Shown: positions 10,293 to 22,149 of the stretch, piece after piece
Layout: every line of letters starts with the position of its first letter
Position numbering within the stretch: the first letter of the stretch is position 1
Source of the DNA: Owenia fusiformis
Taxonomy: Eukaryota; Annelida; Polychaeta; Sabellida; Oweniidae
Reading direction: 5' to 3'
NCBI GenBank assembly: GCA_903813345.2
Contig: CAIIXF020000003.1
Span: 9,132,218 to 9,196,217, forward strand
DNA length: 64,000 nt
Program-made: the position numbers and the translations under genes
The notes under the pieces: model-generated
Told to the model about the DNA's origin: nothing
Seen by the model: only the letters and a program-made list of their open reading frames with translations
Database searches by the model: none

Positions 10293-11363
10293 TATATAAA
10301 CACAATTCCATTAAAATTATGTTGGAAACTTATTGCAAAATATATCTAAAAAGCTAGTTTGGCTTCTTACTTGTATTTATTACTTGTATTTATTGTAGAC
10401 AGTATAACACTCCACTATACCTTGCATTTGGTGTTGATGAGCAACCCATTTGACTTATCAGGAATGATTATGTTATTTGTTTTTATGTGTCTGTTCCTTA
10501 TTAATGGTTTATTGGATGACTGTATATAGTGCCAGGAACGCAAATTTTCAAATGATATTTTCTGGAACGAATAGAGTTTTTACAAGGAGGCAATCATTCA
10601 TGAGAGATGAACTTCATTAACAACATTTTGTTGGATGATGATATAGTTATTCATCAACCTTCCGATGGTTTATCATTTTTAATGATTCATATTTCTTGTA
10701 GTGTTTTGATGTCTATATGTTTTAGAACTCCATTCGACGATGACAAACCAGGCCGATATAATGAGTTATCTACAAATTAACCACATTAATTTACTGTTAT
10801 TTCAAAGAATATTTATTTAATGAATATATTCAGAAGCATACTTATGATTAAAAATTGTATCTGTTTAATTTATTATTGCACCTCTAGTACATTACAACAT
10901 CAACAAATTGTATTGTTAGTACCTCAGTGTAAATACTCGCATCTGATTGGTCGATTAGCGGTCAACATTTTTGCCTGTACCCCATCTGTGCATCATGGGA
11001 TATCATATTGTTGACCTCGTATGTTACTGTACTACACTTGTGAATTATGGGGAATATGACGTCATAATGTTTACAGAAAAAAACATGAGAGACGGACATC
11101 TTGTAAACGTTGATGAAGGTGATATTTTGACTTTGCTAGACGACAAGAATAGCAAAAATACAAATAGAAACGTAAAATTAACATTAATTTACTAGTGAGT
11201 ACGCAGTTATGTGCCGAAAACAGAGAGTTTAACCACTGTCTTCAGATTTTCTTAAAAAATTATTGCTGGTGTGGTTCGGAGAAAAGATTGTGAAATGAAG
11301 CCATGATTGATGATTGTCGTCTGTATGTGTATTATTAGTTTCTTCTGACTAACAAAACAATTG
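10293..11363. other. Intergenic, no gene recognised
   Basis: AT-rich sequence. Open frames of 64-74 codons at 10820-11195 overlap each other, have no family motif and are not supported. Confidence 0.5.
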
Positions 11364-11516
11364 TAGACCTCTCCATTCGGTCAACCTCGACTGTAAACCT
11401 TGAAACTACTGTTGACCTCGACCTTCGGTCTCTGTCAACAGTAGTATCTCGGTTTACAGTCTCGGTATACAATTTTGCCGGTTGACCTCTGAAGAGGTCA
11501 ACAATTGTATACTATT
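11364..11516. repeat. Dense hairpin cluster (foldback)
   Basis: Interleaved inverted segments: GTTGACCTCGACCTTCGGTC next to its inverse TCTGTCAACAG, ACTGTAAACC against GGTTTACAGT, and GGTTGACCTCTGAAGAGGTCAAC. The apex is a GC-rich CGACCTTCGGTC. Confidence 0.7.
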
Positions 11517-11597
11517 ACCAGAAGTGTACATCATTCATTAAGGTATTGAAAATCCTTAAATTTTGTAAATCAAAAAAATGGTTTCACATATATCACA

Positions 11598-12097
11598 NNN
11601 NNNNNNNNNNNNNNNNNNNNNNNNNNNNNNNNNNNNNNNNNNNNNNNNNNNNNNNNNNNNNNNNNNNNNNNNNNNNNNNNNNNNNNNNNNNNNNNNNNNN
11701 NNNNNNNNNNNNNNNNNNNNNNNNNNNNNNNNNNNNNNNNNNNNNNNNNNNNNNNNNNNNNNNNNNNNNNNNNNNNNNNNNNNNNNNNNNNNNNNNNNNN
11801 NNNNNNNNNNNNNNNNNNNNNNNNNNNNNNNNNNNNNNNNNNNNNNNNNNNNNNNNNNNNNNNNNNNNNNNNNNNNNNNNNNNNNNNNNNNNNNNNNNNN
11901 NNNNNNNNNNNNNNNNNNNNNNNNNNNNNNNNNNNNNNNNNNNNNNNNNNNNNNNNNNNNNNNNNNNNNNNNNNNNNNNNNNNNNNNNNNNNNNNNNNNN
12001 NNNNNNNNNNNNNNNNNNNNNNNNNNNNNNNNNNNNNNNNNNNNNNNNNNNNNNNNNNNNNNNNNNNNNNNNNNNNNNNNNNNNNNNNNNNNNNNNN
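11598..12097. other. Assembly gap, 500 N
   Basis: Exactly 500 undetermined bases, most likely a placeholder of unknown true size. Any open frame that crosses it is meaningless. Confidence 0.99.
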
Positions 12098-12473
12098 TTT
12101 TGCAGGTGTAGGGAAAAAATCAACTGGTTAATTAAATATTTTTTTCCCCCTTCATCAAGAGGCAAAGATGTTTTATATTTTCCTTTTGAAGTTTTACACT
12201 GCGTCATCAAGATTTTTGAGTTGTTGGCATCCACCTTTTGACATTCTTCATAAAACATACATAATATACGATCGTCAAATTTGCAGAAAAATGTCATATT
12301 GGCATTTACACGACTTTATTTAGACTACTTTATTGATCCTTTTTAAAACAGGTAGTCATCGCAATATGTCGTCTTACTGCTTGGTCACCATACATGATAT
12401 CCAAATAAAGTGTAAGTATTATGGTTTTGAGAATCTTATCATAGAATTGATACCTCGCACGATCAAGTGTGTA

Positions 12474-13068
12474 CAGGGTGTCCCGAAAGTATGCCCCCCC
12501 CCCCTAGGCAGACATATTCCAGTGTCCTCAAAGTATGTGTCATATATCATTTTAAAGCTCATCCAAAGTTACATTGATTTGCCAAGTATCATGGTTTAAC
12601 TCCCAAATGGGAAAAAGTTACAGTCATTTTAAAAGTTAGTGTTTTGTCAAAATAAAGTTCAATTTTAGACCACATTACTAGTCAATGAGCCCCCCCCCCC
12701 CCTTGGCCATGTTAACAGCAGCAATTATTAGGAATTTTATATCCCTCTTAAAACCTATTAAGGCACTTTAGAAGAGTTTACTTAGAGTTTCTATCCTCAC
12801 CGTTCTCTTTTTCTAACTCAATATCCATCTGACCCGAAATGAATTGCTGCTGTTAAATGGCCCGGGGGGACACATTGACTAGTGATTTGGTGTAAAATTG
12901 AACTTAGTTTTGACCAAACACTTAATTTTTTCACATTTGAGAGTTAAACCATGATACTTGGCAAATCAATGTAACTTTGGATAAGCTTTAAAATGATATA
13001 TCACACATACTATGACGACACGGGTATATGTCTGCCTAGGGGGGGGGGCATACTTTCGGGACACCCTG
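12474..13068. mobile_element. Mariner-type MITE with ~130-bp inverted ends
   Basis: TA (12472-12473), then CAGGGTGTCCCGAAAGTATG. The right end is the complement, CATACTTTCGGGACACCCTG, then TA (13069-13070). The arms continue for about 130 bp through ATCATGGTTTAACTC and its inverse, and each holds a homopolymer C/G run. There is no transposase. It ends only 42 bp before the glycosyltransferase start at 13111, so it sits in that gene's promoter or 5' UTR. Confidence 0.85.
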
Positions 13069-13110
13069 TATATTCGTTATCAACGATATCGTTGAAAAAA
13101 AATAAGTACT

Positions 13111-14226
13111 ATGAAGTATGGACCTCGTTTAGGAGTAAACAAAATGTTTCTTAATCGTAAGCCGAAATGTGCAGTACTTCAATGTGTACTCATACTCACG
13201 AGTATACTATTTCTTGGATTCGTTCTAATCAAATCGCAGTTCAATCTTGCTTCGACGGATAAAAACATTCCGGCAAAGAATAAGATTGGATTTGAAAATA
13301 ACGGACGCCATTTGTACAAAAGAAGTGGACTTAGAGTTAACTTTGAAACAAATAACTTGGACCTGAGGATAATAGTGATAACCTATAATCGTCCCATGTC
13401 AATGCTTCGATGCCTTAACTCTCTAAATGACGTTGATTATGTTGGTCATCGGGTCAAGTTAGATATATTCATAGACCGATCGTCGGAATCTAAAAAAGTT
13501 GACCAAGAGACATATTCGATTGCGAAGGCGTTTTCTTTTTTGCATGGCGAGAAGACGGTGAATGTTCACAAAAAGAACGTTGGGTTGTATGGACAGTGGC
13601 TGGACACATGGCGACCAACAGAAGACAATAAAGAGATTGCGGTTATATTGGAGGACGATATGACGGTCAGTCCATACTTCTATAAATGGCTCCGAGCTGC
13701 GCATGCGCACTATGATACAAGGGCTGATGTGAGCGGTTATGCTCTTGCTAACGTTTATCAACTAGCAGCAGCGCCAGGTGGTATCGTCGTTCCTCTCAAT
13801 TACACAGCATATATGTATGCCATCCTTGGATCATGGGGATTTTCACCCCACAGGGACAGGTGGCAAGAATTCCTTGTGTGGTATGATTCAGCGTCTACCA
13901 ACGCATCCTTTAACCCATACGTGGAAGGCATTCGTCACACGGAATGGTATAAATCGTTTCAGAAGACTAACTCTGAAGGATCGATGTGGACAATGTGGCA
14001 TATTTATTTCAGCCATATACACAAGTTATATTGCGTATTTCCAAATTTACCCGATCGTTACATGTTCGGCCAAAACCATCATGAGGCAGGACTTCACTAT
14101 TCAGGCAACGTTAAAGCCGATCAACTTGACAAACTTGTTTCAAAATCTAACTGGAACCCCGATTTTTTGAAAATGCCCAAGAATGCAATCAAAGTAGATT
14201 ATTATGGTCGCATATCATTCAGATAA
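13111..14226 (+). CDS. Type II membrane glycosyltransferase-like protein (GT-A fold, family uncertain)
   Basis: Single uninterrupted frame of 371 residues starting at ATG. A short basic cytosolic tail (MKYGPRLGVNKMFLNRKPK) is followed by one hydrophobic anchor at about residues 20-41, then a stem and a lumenal domain: the layout of Golgi glycosyltransferases. The lumenal part opens with LRIIVITYNRPMSMLRCLNSL (86-106), which resembles the nucleotide-sugar-binding strand of GT2/GT13-type enzymes. It then has an acidic motif LEDDM (180-184), a likely metal-binding DxD equivalent, followed by TVSPYFYKWLRAAH. Possible N-glycosylation sites are NYT (230) and NAS (264). Donor and acceptor are unknown. 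The gene appears intronless and is flanked on both sides by inverted-repeat elements. Intact codons and absence of stops argue for a working gene. I am fairly sure of the fold and membrane type, not of the family. Confidence 0.82.
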   Translation: MKYGPRLGVNKMFLNRKPKCAVLQCVLILTSILFLGFVLIKSQFNLASTDKNIPAKNKIGFENNGRHLYKRSGLRVNFETNNLDLRIIVITYNRPMSMLRCLNSLNDVDYVGHRVKLDIFIDRSSESKKVDQETYSIAKAFSFLHGEKTVNVHKKNVGLYGQWLDTWRPTEDNKEIAVILEDDMTVSPYFYKWLRAAHAHYDTRADVSGYALANVYQLAAAPGGIVVPLNYTAYMYAILGSWGFSPHRDRWQEFLVWYDSASTNASFNPYVEGIRHTEWYKSFQKTNSEGSMWTMWHIYFSHIHKLYCVFPNLPDRYMFGQNHHEAGLHYSGNVKADQLDKLVSKSNWNPDFLKMPKNAIKVDYYGRISFR

Positions 14227-14810
14227 TCACTACCTTACCTTTTACCGTTTAGAAACTATTTTCCGCTTCTAACCTCCCATTCCATGATTCTATTTTAAGG
14301 TTATATTATGTCGGTGGATAGGTATGGAGCAACACCTTCCCTAGGGATTCTCTCTAACTCTTCAATCCCCCGAAGCACACATAACCTCATCTTAGTATGA
14401 CAGTTCACTTACCGATGGTTCAAGCACTGGAGTATTGTCAGTTAAAAGCAATTATCAAATGCACGTATTTACGAATGTCTAATTCTACAAAGTTCATCTG
14501 AAAGTATTAGAGGAAATTGGGTGTATTGTTTTTTATTGTTTTGTGTATGAAAAATATTTTATAAAGAGAAATGTATGAAATGATGTTGTCTGTAACAATT
14601 TTTCTAGCGATGTATCAAAATCATTATTAAAATCAATAAGATAAGCATTTGATAGTTTATACTGGTCAGTAACTGGGATATTTTTGACAGATACTTTTAA
14701 TGTTGTGAACTCAAGTGCAGCCCTTACGTTGAATAAAAATTGCTTGTAAAGACGGGCTTGTATTCATCACGATTTTCTATGTTAAAATAAAACCACGTTT
14801 CTGACATAAC
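14227..14810 (+). other. 3' flank of the glycosyltransferase gene with two poly(A) signals
   Basis: AATAAA occurs at 14732-14737 and 14786-14791, about 0.5 kb after the stop, and could end the transcript just before the palindrome at 14811. Nothing else is recognised here. Confidence 0.45.
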
Positions 14811-15565
14811 CACCCTATGCAGACAGAGCCTGTGGGAAATATTGGGTGCGGCGCAAATGAGCGGAGGGTGCGGAGCTAACGGTCATTTTTGAATTTAAAA
14901 TTGGGATATTTCTGAAACTAAGCCGTTTTGGGACTTCAAATATACCAAGATATGTGTATTTGACACCAAATATCAATAAAATTGTGAAAATAGTAGTGCA
15001 ATTCATTTTATAGCGACGCAGTATGCCTCAAACATTTTCCAGACCTATATATTTTGAGACTATCCTTTTAATACTGCGTCCCCAGCATTCATAAAAAATG
15101 GTGTTCAAGATACACTACCCATGCAAATTATTGTTGCATCTTGGAAGCCAGGCAGTATCTGTGTGATTTTATAAAAATTCGGAAATGTTCTTCAGATATG
15201 AGCCCCCTCTAAGATGAGCCCCCTCTTCCAAGATGCAAAAATAATTTGTATAGATAGTGTATCTTGAACACCATTTTTTATGAATGCTGGGGACTCAGTA
15301 TTAAAAGGATAATTTCAAAATATATAGGTCTGGGAAAGGTTTAAGGCACACTGCGTCGCTATAGAATGAATTGCGCTACTATTTTCACAATTGTATTGAT
15401 ATTTGGTGTCAAATACACATACATATCTTGGTATATTTGAAGTCCCAAAACGGCTTAGTTTCAGAAATATCCCAAATTTAAATTAAAAAATGACCGTTAG
15501 CTCCGCACCCTCCGCTCATTTGCTCCGCACCCAACATTTCCCACAGGCTCTGTCTGCATAGGGTG
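14811..15565. mobile_element. 755-bp foldback element with ATAAC target duplication
   Basis: Arms 14811-15145 and 15227-15565 are near-perfect inverted copies around an 81-bp loop. Termini are CACCCTATGCAGACAGAGCC and its complement. ATAAC flanks both sides (14806-14810 and 15566-15570), a probable 5-bp target duplication. The 63-codon frame at 14815-15006 is arm sequence. Confidence 0.88.
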
Positions 15566-15842
15566 ATAACGATAGCATAAAATGTAAGTGGTTAAAACTT
15601 TATATGGTGGCTTTAAATACTATATTTTATTTCATCGCTTGGACGTATGCAGAAGTACCCTTTTGGAAAGCTTCGAACGGCTTCAGAAGCTGTTGACGTT
15701 CCCAATCGCAAGAATTGACAATTTATCCAATTCGCAAGGCTGGGTTTAGTGGATTCCACCTGGTGAAATCGATAAAATAATATATAATTCAGTATAATAC
15801 AGTAATAATACAGTACAATACATAAGGGTTATGTACTGGGAG

Positions 15843-15927
15843 GTTTTGGATACAGGGTTTATCCCAAGGGAAATATGGAGATAGGGAGATACACATATTT
15901 CCCGCGGGATAAACCCTGTATCCAAAA
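15843..15927. repeat. Hairpin, ~35-bp arms
   Basis: TTTTGGATACAGGGTTTATC on the left pairs with GATAAACCCTGTATCCAAAA on the right. The inner part CCCAAGGGAAATATG also pairs with CATATTTCCCGCGGG. Confidence 0.8.
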
Positions 15928-15984
15928 TTCAAAAGATCCAAAATTCCAAAACAAACTTAAGGTACTAGGCGGTTTTTTGGTCTT

Positions 15985-16142
15985 AAAGTTTGCGAGATTT
16001 TCAAAAAATTAAAAAAAAGAAAATGTGAAAAATAATATTGAAAAAAAAATTGAAAAAAAATTTGAAAAATGTGAAAAAAAATTTTGACAAAGAATGTGAA
16101 AAAAAATTCAATTTTTTTTAAAAATTTTTTTAATTTTTTTTT
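15985..16142. repeat. A-rich then T-rich low-complexity tract
   Basis: Runs such as GAAAAAAAATTGAAAAAAAA change into TTTTTTAAAAATTTTTTT. Highly biased composition, no coding. Confidence 0.85.
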
Positions 16143-16220
16143 TCAGGAGCGGGACGACAGGGATGGATACATCGTGTATCCATCCCGGTCCCTAGATACA
16201 CTATATATTCCCGCTCGTTA

Positions 16221-16262
16221 TTGACAGTGTTACATAACCAACTCATTTCTAGATATGCTTCA
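16221..16262 (-). pseudogene. 42-bp shred of the GT77-like gene
   Basis: On the - strand this matches coding bases of the gene at 24769 that encode AYLEMTYSWLCNTVN, with a 6-base deletion. It is too short to function. The text on both sides does not match the gene. Confidence 0.6.
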
Positions 16263-16840
16263 ATATACACATTCTCCAAATCCAATTATCTCAATTAGAA
16301 AATGTAGCAGGATGTATTATTCCCGGTGAAATACTATTTTTAGAATTATTTGTGCAAATTTATATTTATTCAGCCTTTCCATAATATTATTTGGTCATAT
16401 TTATTAATCCAAAATGATAATTGCAATTTATTTAGAATTATTTCTATTTTGAAAAATATTAATTCCTCGTATTTTCCAATCCAAACATATTATATTGTTT
16501 ATTTGGGTTCTCAAAAATATCATACGCGATTATTCTTGTCCAACGTGATGTACAATAAAACTGGTTAATTACTTTTCCAAACAAAACAAATAATGCACAG
16601 CATGGCTGTAAATAAGATTAACCGTCCTACTAGCCTGCCCATCTTTATTCATTACAACAATGTCATACATCTTTCGTTTTGATTGTTCTATTTCTATTTG
16701 AAAAGTATTTACAAAAGCACATTTAAGAAAGAAAGGAATTTAACATGATTTTAATTTATGTTAATAGGTAATTTTCTGTTGATATTCAATATTAATCATA
16801 TGTATTTAAATCTAAGCAAAAGGTCGAAAAAATAGAGGAT
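16263..16840. other. AT-rich, nothing recognised
   Basis: The 72-codon frame at 16350-16568 is AT-biased, lacks motifs and has no splice context. Confidence 0.5.
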
Positions 16841-16974
16841 ATCCTATGATTTATGAGTGATATGATTTTTATCCACGAATGGATGTGATATCTGCACGAG
16901 CGAGCGTAGCGAGAGAGTGCAGATATCAATATCCATGAGTGAATTAAAATCATATCACGAGTAAATCATAGGAT
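16841..16974. repeat. 134-bp near-perfect hairpin
   Basis: The arms run from ATCCTATGATTTATGAGTGA to its imperfect complement ending AATCATAGGAT. They pair through TGATATCTGCAC/GTGCAGATATCA and are capped by GAGCGAGCGTAGCGAGAG. Confidence 0.85.
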
Positions 16975-18434
16975 GTTCTTTTTATTCCATAGCTATCATC
17001 ATAATCCTCGGAAATTAAGTGATTTAAATCGAATTTTCCAAACGATCCAGCGATGTTGACACTTAGCCTCGTTTTGAGTCTGAAGTAGCAAAAATCCATA
17101 ATTCATAGCATACGGCGCCGTGGCCCGTATGTCATGGCTAGAACACCGTATGCTATGGTTAAGAGAAAATTTGTCAAAAATATCATATTTTACCACTGAT
17201 TACAAAAATACCGCTTTTATTTTGATATGTTATCCTATGAATATCATGCTAACTATGGAATAAAGTTGAATATAAGTGACAGACTCTATGTGAAAATAAG
17301 TCACTATGTCTTCACTACGTGTATATTGCATTTGGTAAACATACCGAATCTTGCACCCTTTGTAATATATTTGGAATGGAGAAAGCAACGCCCTCCCCCT
17401 CTCCCCTTTGCTACCGGTCTGTATCAGATTCAGCTAAATATTAACAGTTCTCTGTCACGACTGGTTTTATGTGGTTGGCGAAGTAAATATAGGAAGTTGT
17501 TTGTACCTCTGTAAGAGGGGCCATTACATTTTGCCTGGTCTAAACGTAATGTGAAAGAGAAACAGTGGAGTAACAATATGAGGAAAATCCCTTGATTATG
17601 AACTAGAAAATTTACTTTTGGTTATATCCGAAATTTAACAAAATGTGTTTAATAGCGCGAGGGACATTTCACAATAAAATAAAAATATGAAAAACTTAAT
17701 TTGCAAATTACATGTTGGTGAAAATTAGAACCGTTGGTTGTAGGAAATTAATCCATTAACTCTAACGAACGGATTAGTTATCATTGTTAACGAAACTTAT
17801 TTCATAGAAATTGAATAATGGGGATTAAAGTTCTACTTATTATATTGCTCTGACATATATCATATATTGATAAGCTTGGCCCCAAATCACATAACAGTGC
17901 TTAGTTTGGTGAAAACCTGTATGATTTTGAAAGAATTTTGGCAAGGGGAGGGGTATTCATTCGAATTCGATGTGAGGAGGCCTTTAGACTATGTTTGAAA
18001 GGAAGGATTAAGAGTCTCATACTGCAGTTTTTCTAAAAACATTAAAACATTAAAAGTTAAATAAAAATACCTCACTGTCGGTAGTTTTTTCATTTATTTA
18101 TTTGGAATTACAGTTTTATAGCAGTGGCATACTAACATTAGGAGCATTAGGTCAAATATTCATTAAAATGATTAAATCTTTAGTTAAAGCTTTTTTGATC
18201 ATCTTTTAAATGTTTTTTTATTATATGTTGGTTACCGCCATAATTGGCGAGCATTACCTCATTGGTATATTCCGTATTTTACGTATTTTACACTCGAAGA
18301 CAAAGCCAGAAACCCCTCCTCGGAGGAGCCCTGTGTTCTTTTGTGTGCACAGGTACACAGACATACAGGTACACACCACAGCCTTTTATACGATATTCTT
18401 CCTTGCCATGTCTGAAATGCACACATAAATGGAC
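16975..18434. other. Intergenic with small palindrome, no gene
   Basis: A hairpin at about 17107-17153 (AGCATACGGCGCCGTGGCCC against CACCGTATGCT) is visible. Overlapping short frames at 18210-18501 in two phases have no motif. No supported gene. Confidence 0.45.
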
Positions 18435-18534
18435 TATCCTATGGTTTTTCAAAATTATCAATTGTGATCTCTCATGGATATCAACATCAACTCATAAATG
18501 ATAATCTTCCAAAACCATAGGATATTCCTATAAT
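18435..18534. repeat. 100-bp imperfect hairpin
   Basis: TATCCTATGGTTTTTCAAAA on the left pairs with CCAAAACCATAGGATA on the right. Its outermost arm resembles that of the hairpin at 16841. Confidence 0.7.
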
Positions 18535-18788
18535 ATTCTATATTTGGGCTTAGCTTCGTTTCGGCTATAAATACACAAATCGTCCTATCTGCCTTTTCAG
18601 ATTTATTTACAAAGCAACACTGAGCAACATTAGATATCAAAGGACCATGGAAGGTATCGCAACATATTTAAGACAGTCATATGTTGGATTGTGGCTATTT
18701 TTGAGGATTTAAAAAAGTGAATATGTTAGGCCAATACTATCTTTCATTTGTTCAGTGACTTTTAAGCCTAATACTAAATTGTATAATA

Positions 18789-19847
18789 CAGGGTGGTCAA
18801 AAAAATGGGACACTCGTATTTCAAAAATAAATATTGATTTTCTTGATGAAAGCATGTCCATTGGACAGGGAATTTACTCATCTTCAATTTGGTATATCAT
18901 AAGTTCAAATTTATTATAATGTCTGTCAACCAGCGTCCATAATATAAATGACGTCATTTTCGTTTTAAAACGGGTTTTCCAAAACTTGCAAAACCAAGTT
19001 TTATTGTCAACTTTATTCACATAAACAGACGTTCAGTATGTCCGCCATTTTGATCAATTGTAGCCCTCAATTTTGGCCTAAACTGGTCAATAGCATCATT
19101 GATATGCTGTTGAGACAATGAATTTCACTTCTCAACAATTCTATCCTTAGTAAGGGACTGAGTAGTCGAAGGGGTTTATGATAAACCAATTCTGTTAGTT
19201 CTCGTAATATGTGGTTGTCGCAGACATTGATATCGGATGATCCAATTATGTTATTTTTGGACCATTCAGATATGAGCTCATTTTGGAATCATTACATTTT
19301 TCAACAAGATGGGGCTCTAAGCAATAGATCCCACAAGAGTGTCAAATGTTTAAAAGAAAATGTGCCTAGATTCACCCCCCCCCCTTGTTCATTGCCTCCC
19401 CAGATCACCTGATCACCCAACGTCTGCGACTACCACGTATGGGGAGAACTAACAGAATTAGTGAACCATAAATCCTTTACATCTTTTCAGTCCCTGAAGG
19501 ACAGAATTATTGAGAAGTGAAATTCATTGTGTCAACAGCATATCAATGATGCTATTGACCAGTTTAGGCCAAAATTGAGGGCTACAATTGATCAAAATGG
19601 TAGACATATTGAACATCTGTTGTAAATAAAGTTGACAATAAAACTTGGTTTTGCAAGATTAGGATAACCCGTTTTGAAACGAAAATGACGCTGGTTGACA
19701 GACATTATAAAAAATTTGAACTTATGATATACCAAATTAAAGATGAGTAAATTTCATATCCATTGGTATATAATATGACATGTTTTCGTCAAAAAAATCA
19801 ATATTTATTTTTGAAATACGAGTGTCCCATTTTTTTGGACCACCCTG
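18789..19847. mobile_element. Palindromic mariner/Tc1-type element made from a duplicated 3' end
   Basis: TA (18787-18788), then CAGGGTGGTCAAAAAAATGG. The right end is the complement, followed by TA (19848-19849). The arms are about 410 bp each (18789-19200 and 19440-19847), far longer than normal mariner termini. Both include the C-terminal coding part of the transposase, so the left arm is an inverted copy of the right, coding end. Confidence 0.85.
19290..19625 (+). pseudogene. Mariner/IS630-type transposase, C-terminal remnant
   Basis: The frame reads FQQDGALSNRSHKSVKCLKE, the region around the second catalytic aspartate. After an in-frame stop it continues SPNVCDYHVWGELTELV, which corresponds to the family's SPDLNPxDYxLWG block. 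Another stop follows, then CQQHINDAIDQFRP, and it ends NGRHIEHLL. At least two stops, a homopolymer C run and missing N-terminal and first catalytic regions make it non-functional. The - strand of the left arm repeats part of the same C-terminal code. Confidence 0.8.
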
Positions 19848-19849
19848 TA

Positions 19850-22149
19850 TATGGTGACACGTGGTATGATATGACACATGATGTGAGATATGATATGATA
19901 CAAGTATGTATCTGGCATTTCCCAATATTGCTTTTGATGTTCTTGATTTTCTATCAGGATATCATCAAAATTGTGAATTTGAGGATATTTATTTCAGACC
20001 TATTTTATATCTATCGAAATTGGTTCAAGAATATCAAAAAACGAAATGCAAAAATAATTGAAGGATTTTCGGAAAATTTAAAACTTCACCAAGTTATTGA
20101 CCTAGATAATAATTTGACCTTATTTCCAACGAATGTGTACTTGATAGAAAACAAGAAATAATGATAATGATAAAACAAATAGAGACCCCATGGAACCTCC
20201 TAACAATAAAGACAAACACTTTATTCGAATTACTTTTGGTAAAAAGCAAGAAATGTGTAATGGTAATCTTATTATTGGCTTAAAGCCCATGATTCTACGG
20301 AATGAATTTTATTTCATTTTGTATCTTAATACTGGCATTACACTTAATTTATTATTTAGGGTATAAAAGCGAAAAATGCTAGCTTTAATCTTATCATCCA
20401 AAAGAGGTATATAGCACCACTTCTGCTGAAAGATTTATATGTTTACTTGTGTTTGTATTTAAATAAAGGTGTTTAGAGTGTACTGAATTTGTATTATTTA
20501 TGACTCAAAACATTTTTATTGAAGTTATCTAATGATATATAAGTGAACTAAATCTCATAAAACTTCTCATAAATCTTATGAGAAGTGAAACATATGGCAT
20601 TATTACCACCTTGCCGGGCCAGTTCTAGGGATTTTAGTGCTACTTTAGAAGGCATTCATTTTACTATATCGACCTGAGAAATGTGAGACGTCATGGTGGT
20701 GGTCCATATGGACCGGTCTAGAATATATTCTGGACCGGCAATTTTTCCCCGGGAAATTAGATATCGTTCATTGCGTAAGATTTTCTTGCTATTTCAGCCC
20801 TGGTACGTCATTTCTGCGAGCCTTCGGCCCTCGGTCCAATATTTCACTATATTGCCCTTAGAAATGACATTATTGTATTACTATTCATCAATAATTATTT
20901 ATTATTTTATTGATGATTATAAATCTTACAGACGTTATCTATTAATATATAAAACTAGATCATGAAAATTCACTGAAAAGTATCCACACGTTTCCTATTT
21001 ATTTCAACACACACTATATAATATTGTTATTGCTTTTACTTGGTGGCGACTGGGAGTCTTCCAATTTTTTGTTCTTGAATTATTACATATCCTAATTTGG
21101 ATTAATTCCTAGTGCCACTTGAAACTTACATCAACATTAATCTTGGAAACAAATCACTTTTTTAAGAAATCCTCATCTAGTAAACAGTAAGATAAAATCA
21201 ATATATTTAGAAAAGATAAAGGGATGCGTAGGATGTAAATTGATTTTGTTTGACAAAAAAAAACGATTGAGAAAACCGATTGCGTTTCTCGTACATGTAC
21301 TCTTCATGAGCCAAAGTTGACCTACCTATTGAACTAACCATACATACAATGCTGGATGATGGTGAACAAGATATTACATGTAGTGTACTAACACATGTAA
21401 TAATAAAAGCAGTATATTCATTTTTTTAAATCAGATAAATTAATATTTTTTCATGGAAAAACCATAATGTGCGTCCCTTTGGACTATAGATCTTGCAAGA
21501 TTTACATAGCACAACGAAAAATCTTTGCCTCGTTCAGCTAGTATTCTCGTTTCAACCTTACCCCCTGGCCTTATTGGCATGGAATTGTATATTGATTTCT
21601 CGAGGATGGGTTTTCTTTTGAGTTGCAACTCCCAAGTGTAAATATATATAAATGTATTTTCATCATGCAAGTAAAACTGTTACATATTAATAGAGAATCC
21701 ACTATTTTCTCGCCAGTTAAGTACATGTTGCAAACATCAAAAAGATACGAAATAGATACTAGTATGCTCAACTGTAAAACTGTTATTCAAAAACATAGGT
21801 GGAAGAACATTATGTTAAAAAGATAACAATCTGTCAAATGCAAATGTTGTTTTTTAGATCCCTTATGTACAAAGATCTTAGCTAGAATGGGAAACGTTGA
21901 AGTACTGAGGCCAAATATATGGTGGAGAGTTGCAAGACTTTATCCTATTGCTTTAAATGGTTGCAAAATAATGGTGAAATTGCTAACAGATGAACATTCG
22001 CTCAGCTAAAAATACAGAAGTTCTGAAAATAAATTATTTCTATGTTTAAGTGCATAAAAAGAAGACGGTATTTTTTTACTTAAATGCACATAATGCACAT
22101 AAAACTGATTGTTATTAAAAGTACAATGTAGCTCGTGGAGGTCGTTCTG
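19850..22149. other. Intergenic, weak repeats only
   Basis: An AT-rich stretch with a 132-codon frame (19763-20161) that begins inside the transposon end and lacks motifs. A direct repeat (TTTTACTATATCGACCTGAG at 20659 and a diverged copy near 20845) flanks a small palindrome around GGACCGGTCTAGAATATATT. A GC-rich GCCTTCGGCCCTCGG occurs at about 20820. No supported gene. Confidence 0.4.

Noticed and set aside
11546-12297. Open frames of 177-234 codons
   Set aside because: They cross 500 N and are open only because the gap has no stops.
13459-14170. 100- and 130-codon frames on opposite strands
   Set aside because: Shadows of the 371-residue glycosyltransferase-like gene.
19763-20161. 132-codon open frame
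   Set aside because: Starts inside the transposon end, shows no motif, and codon use looks random.
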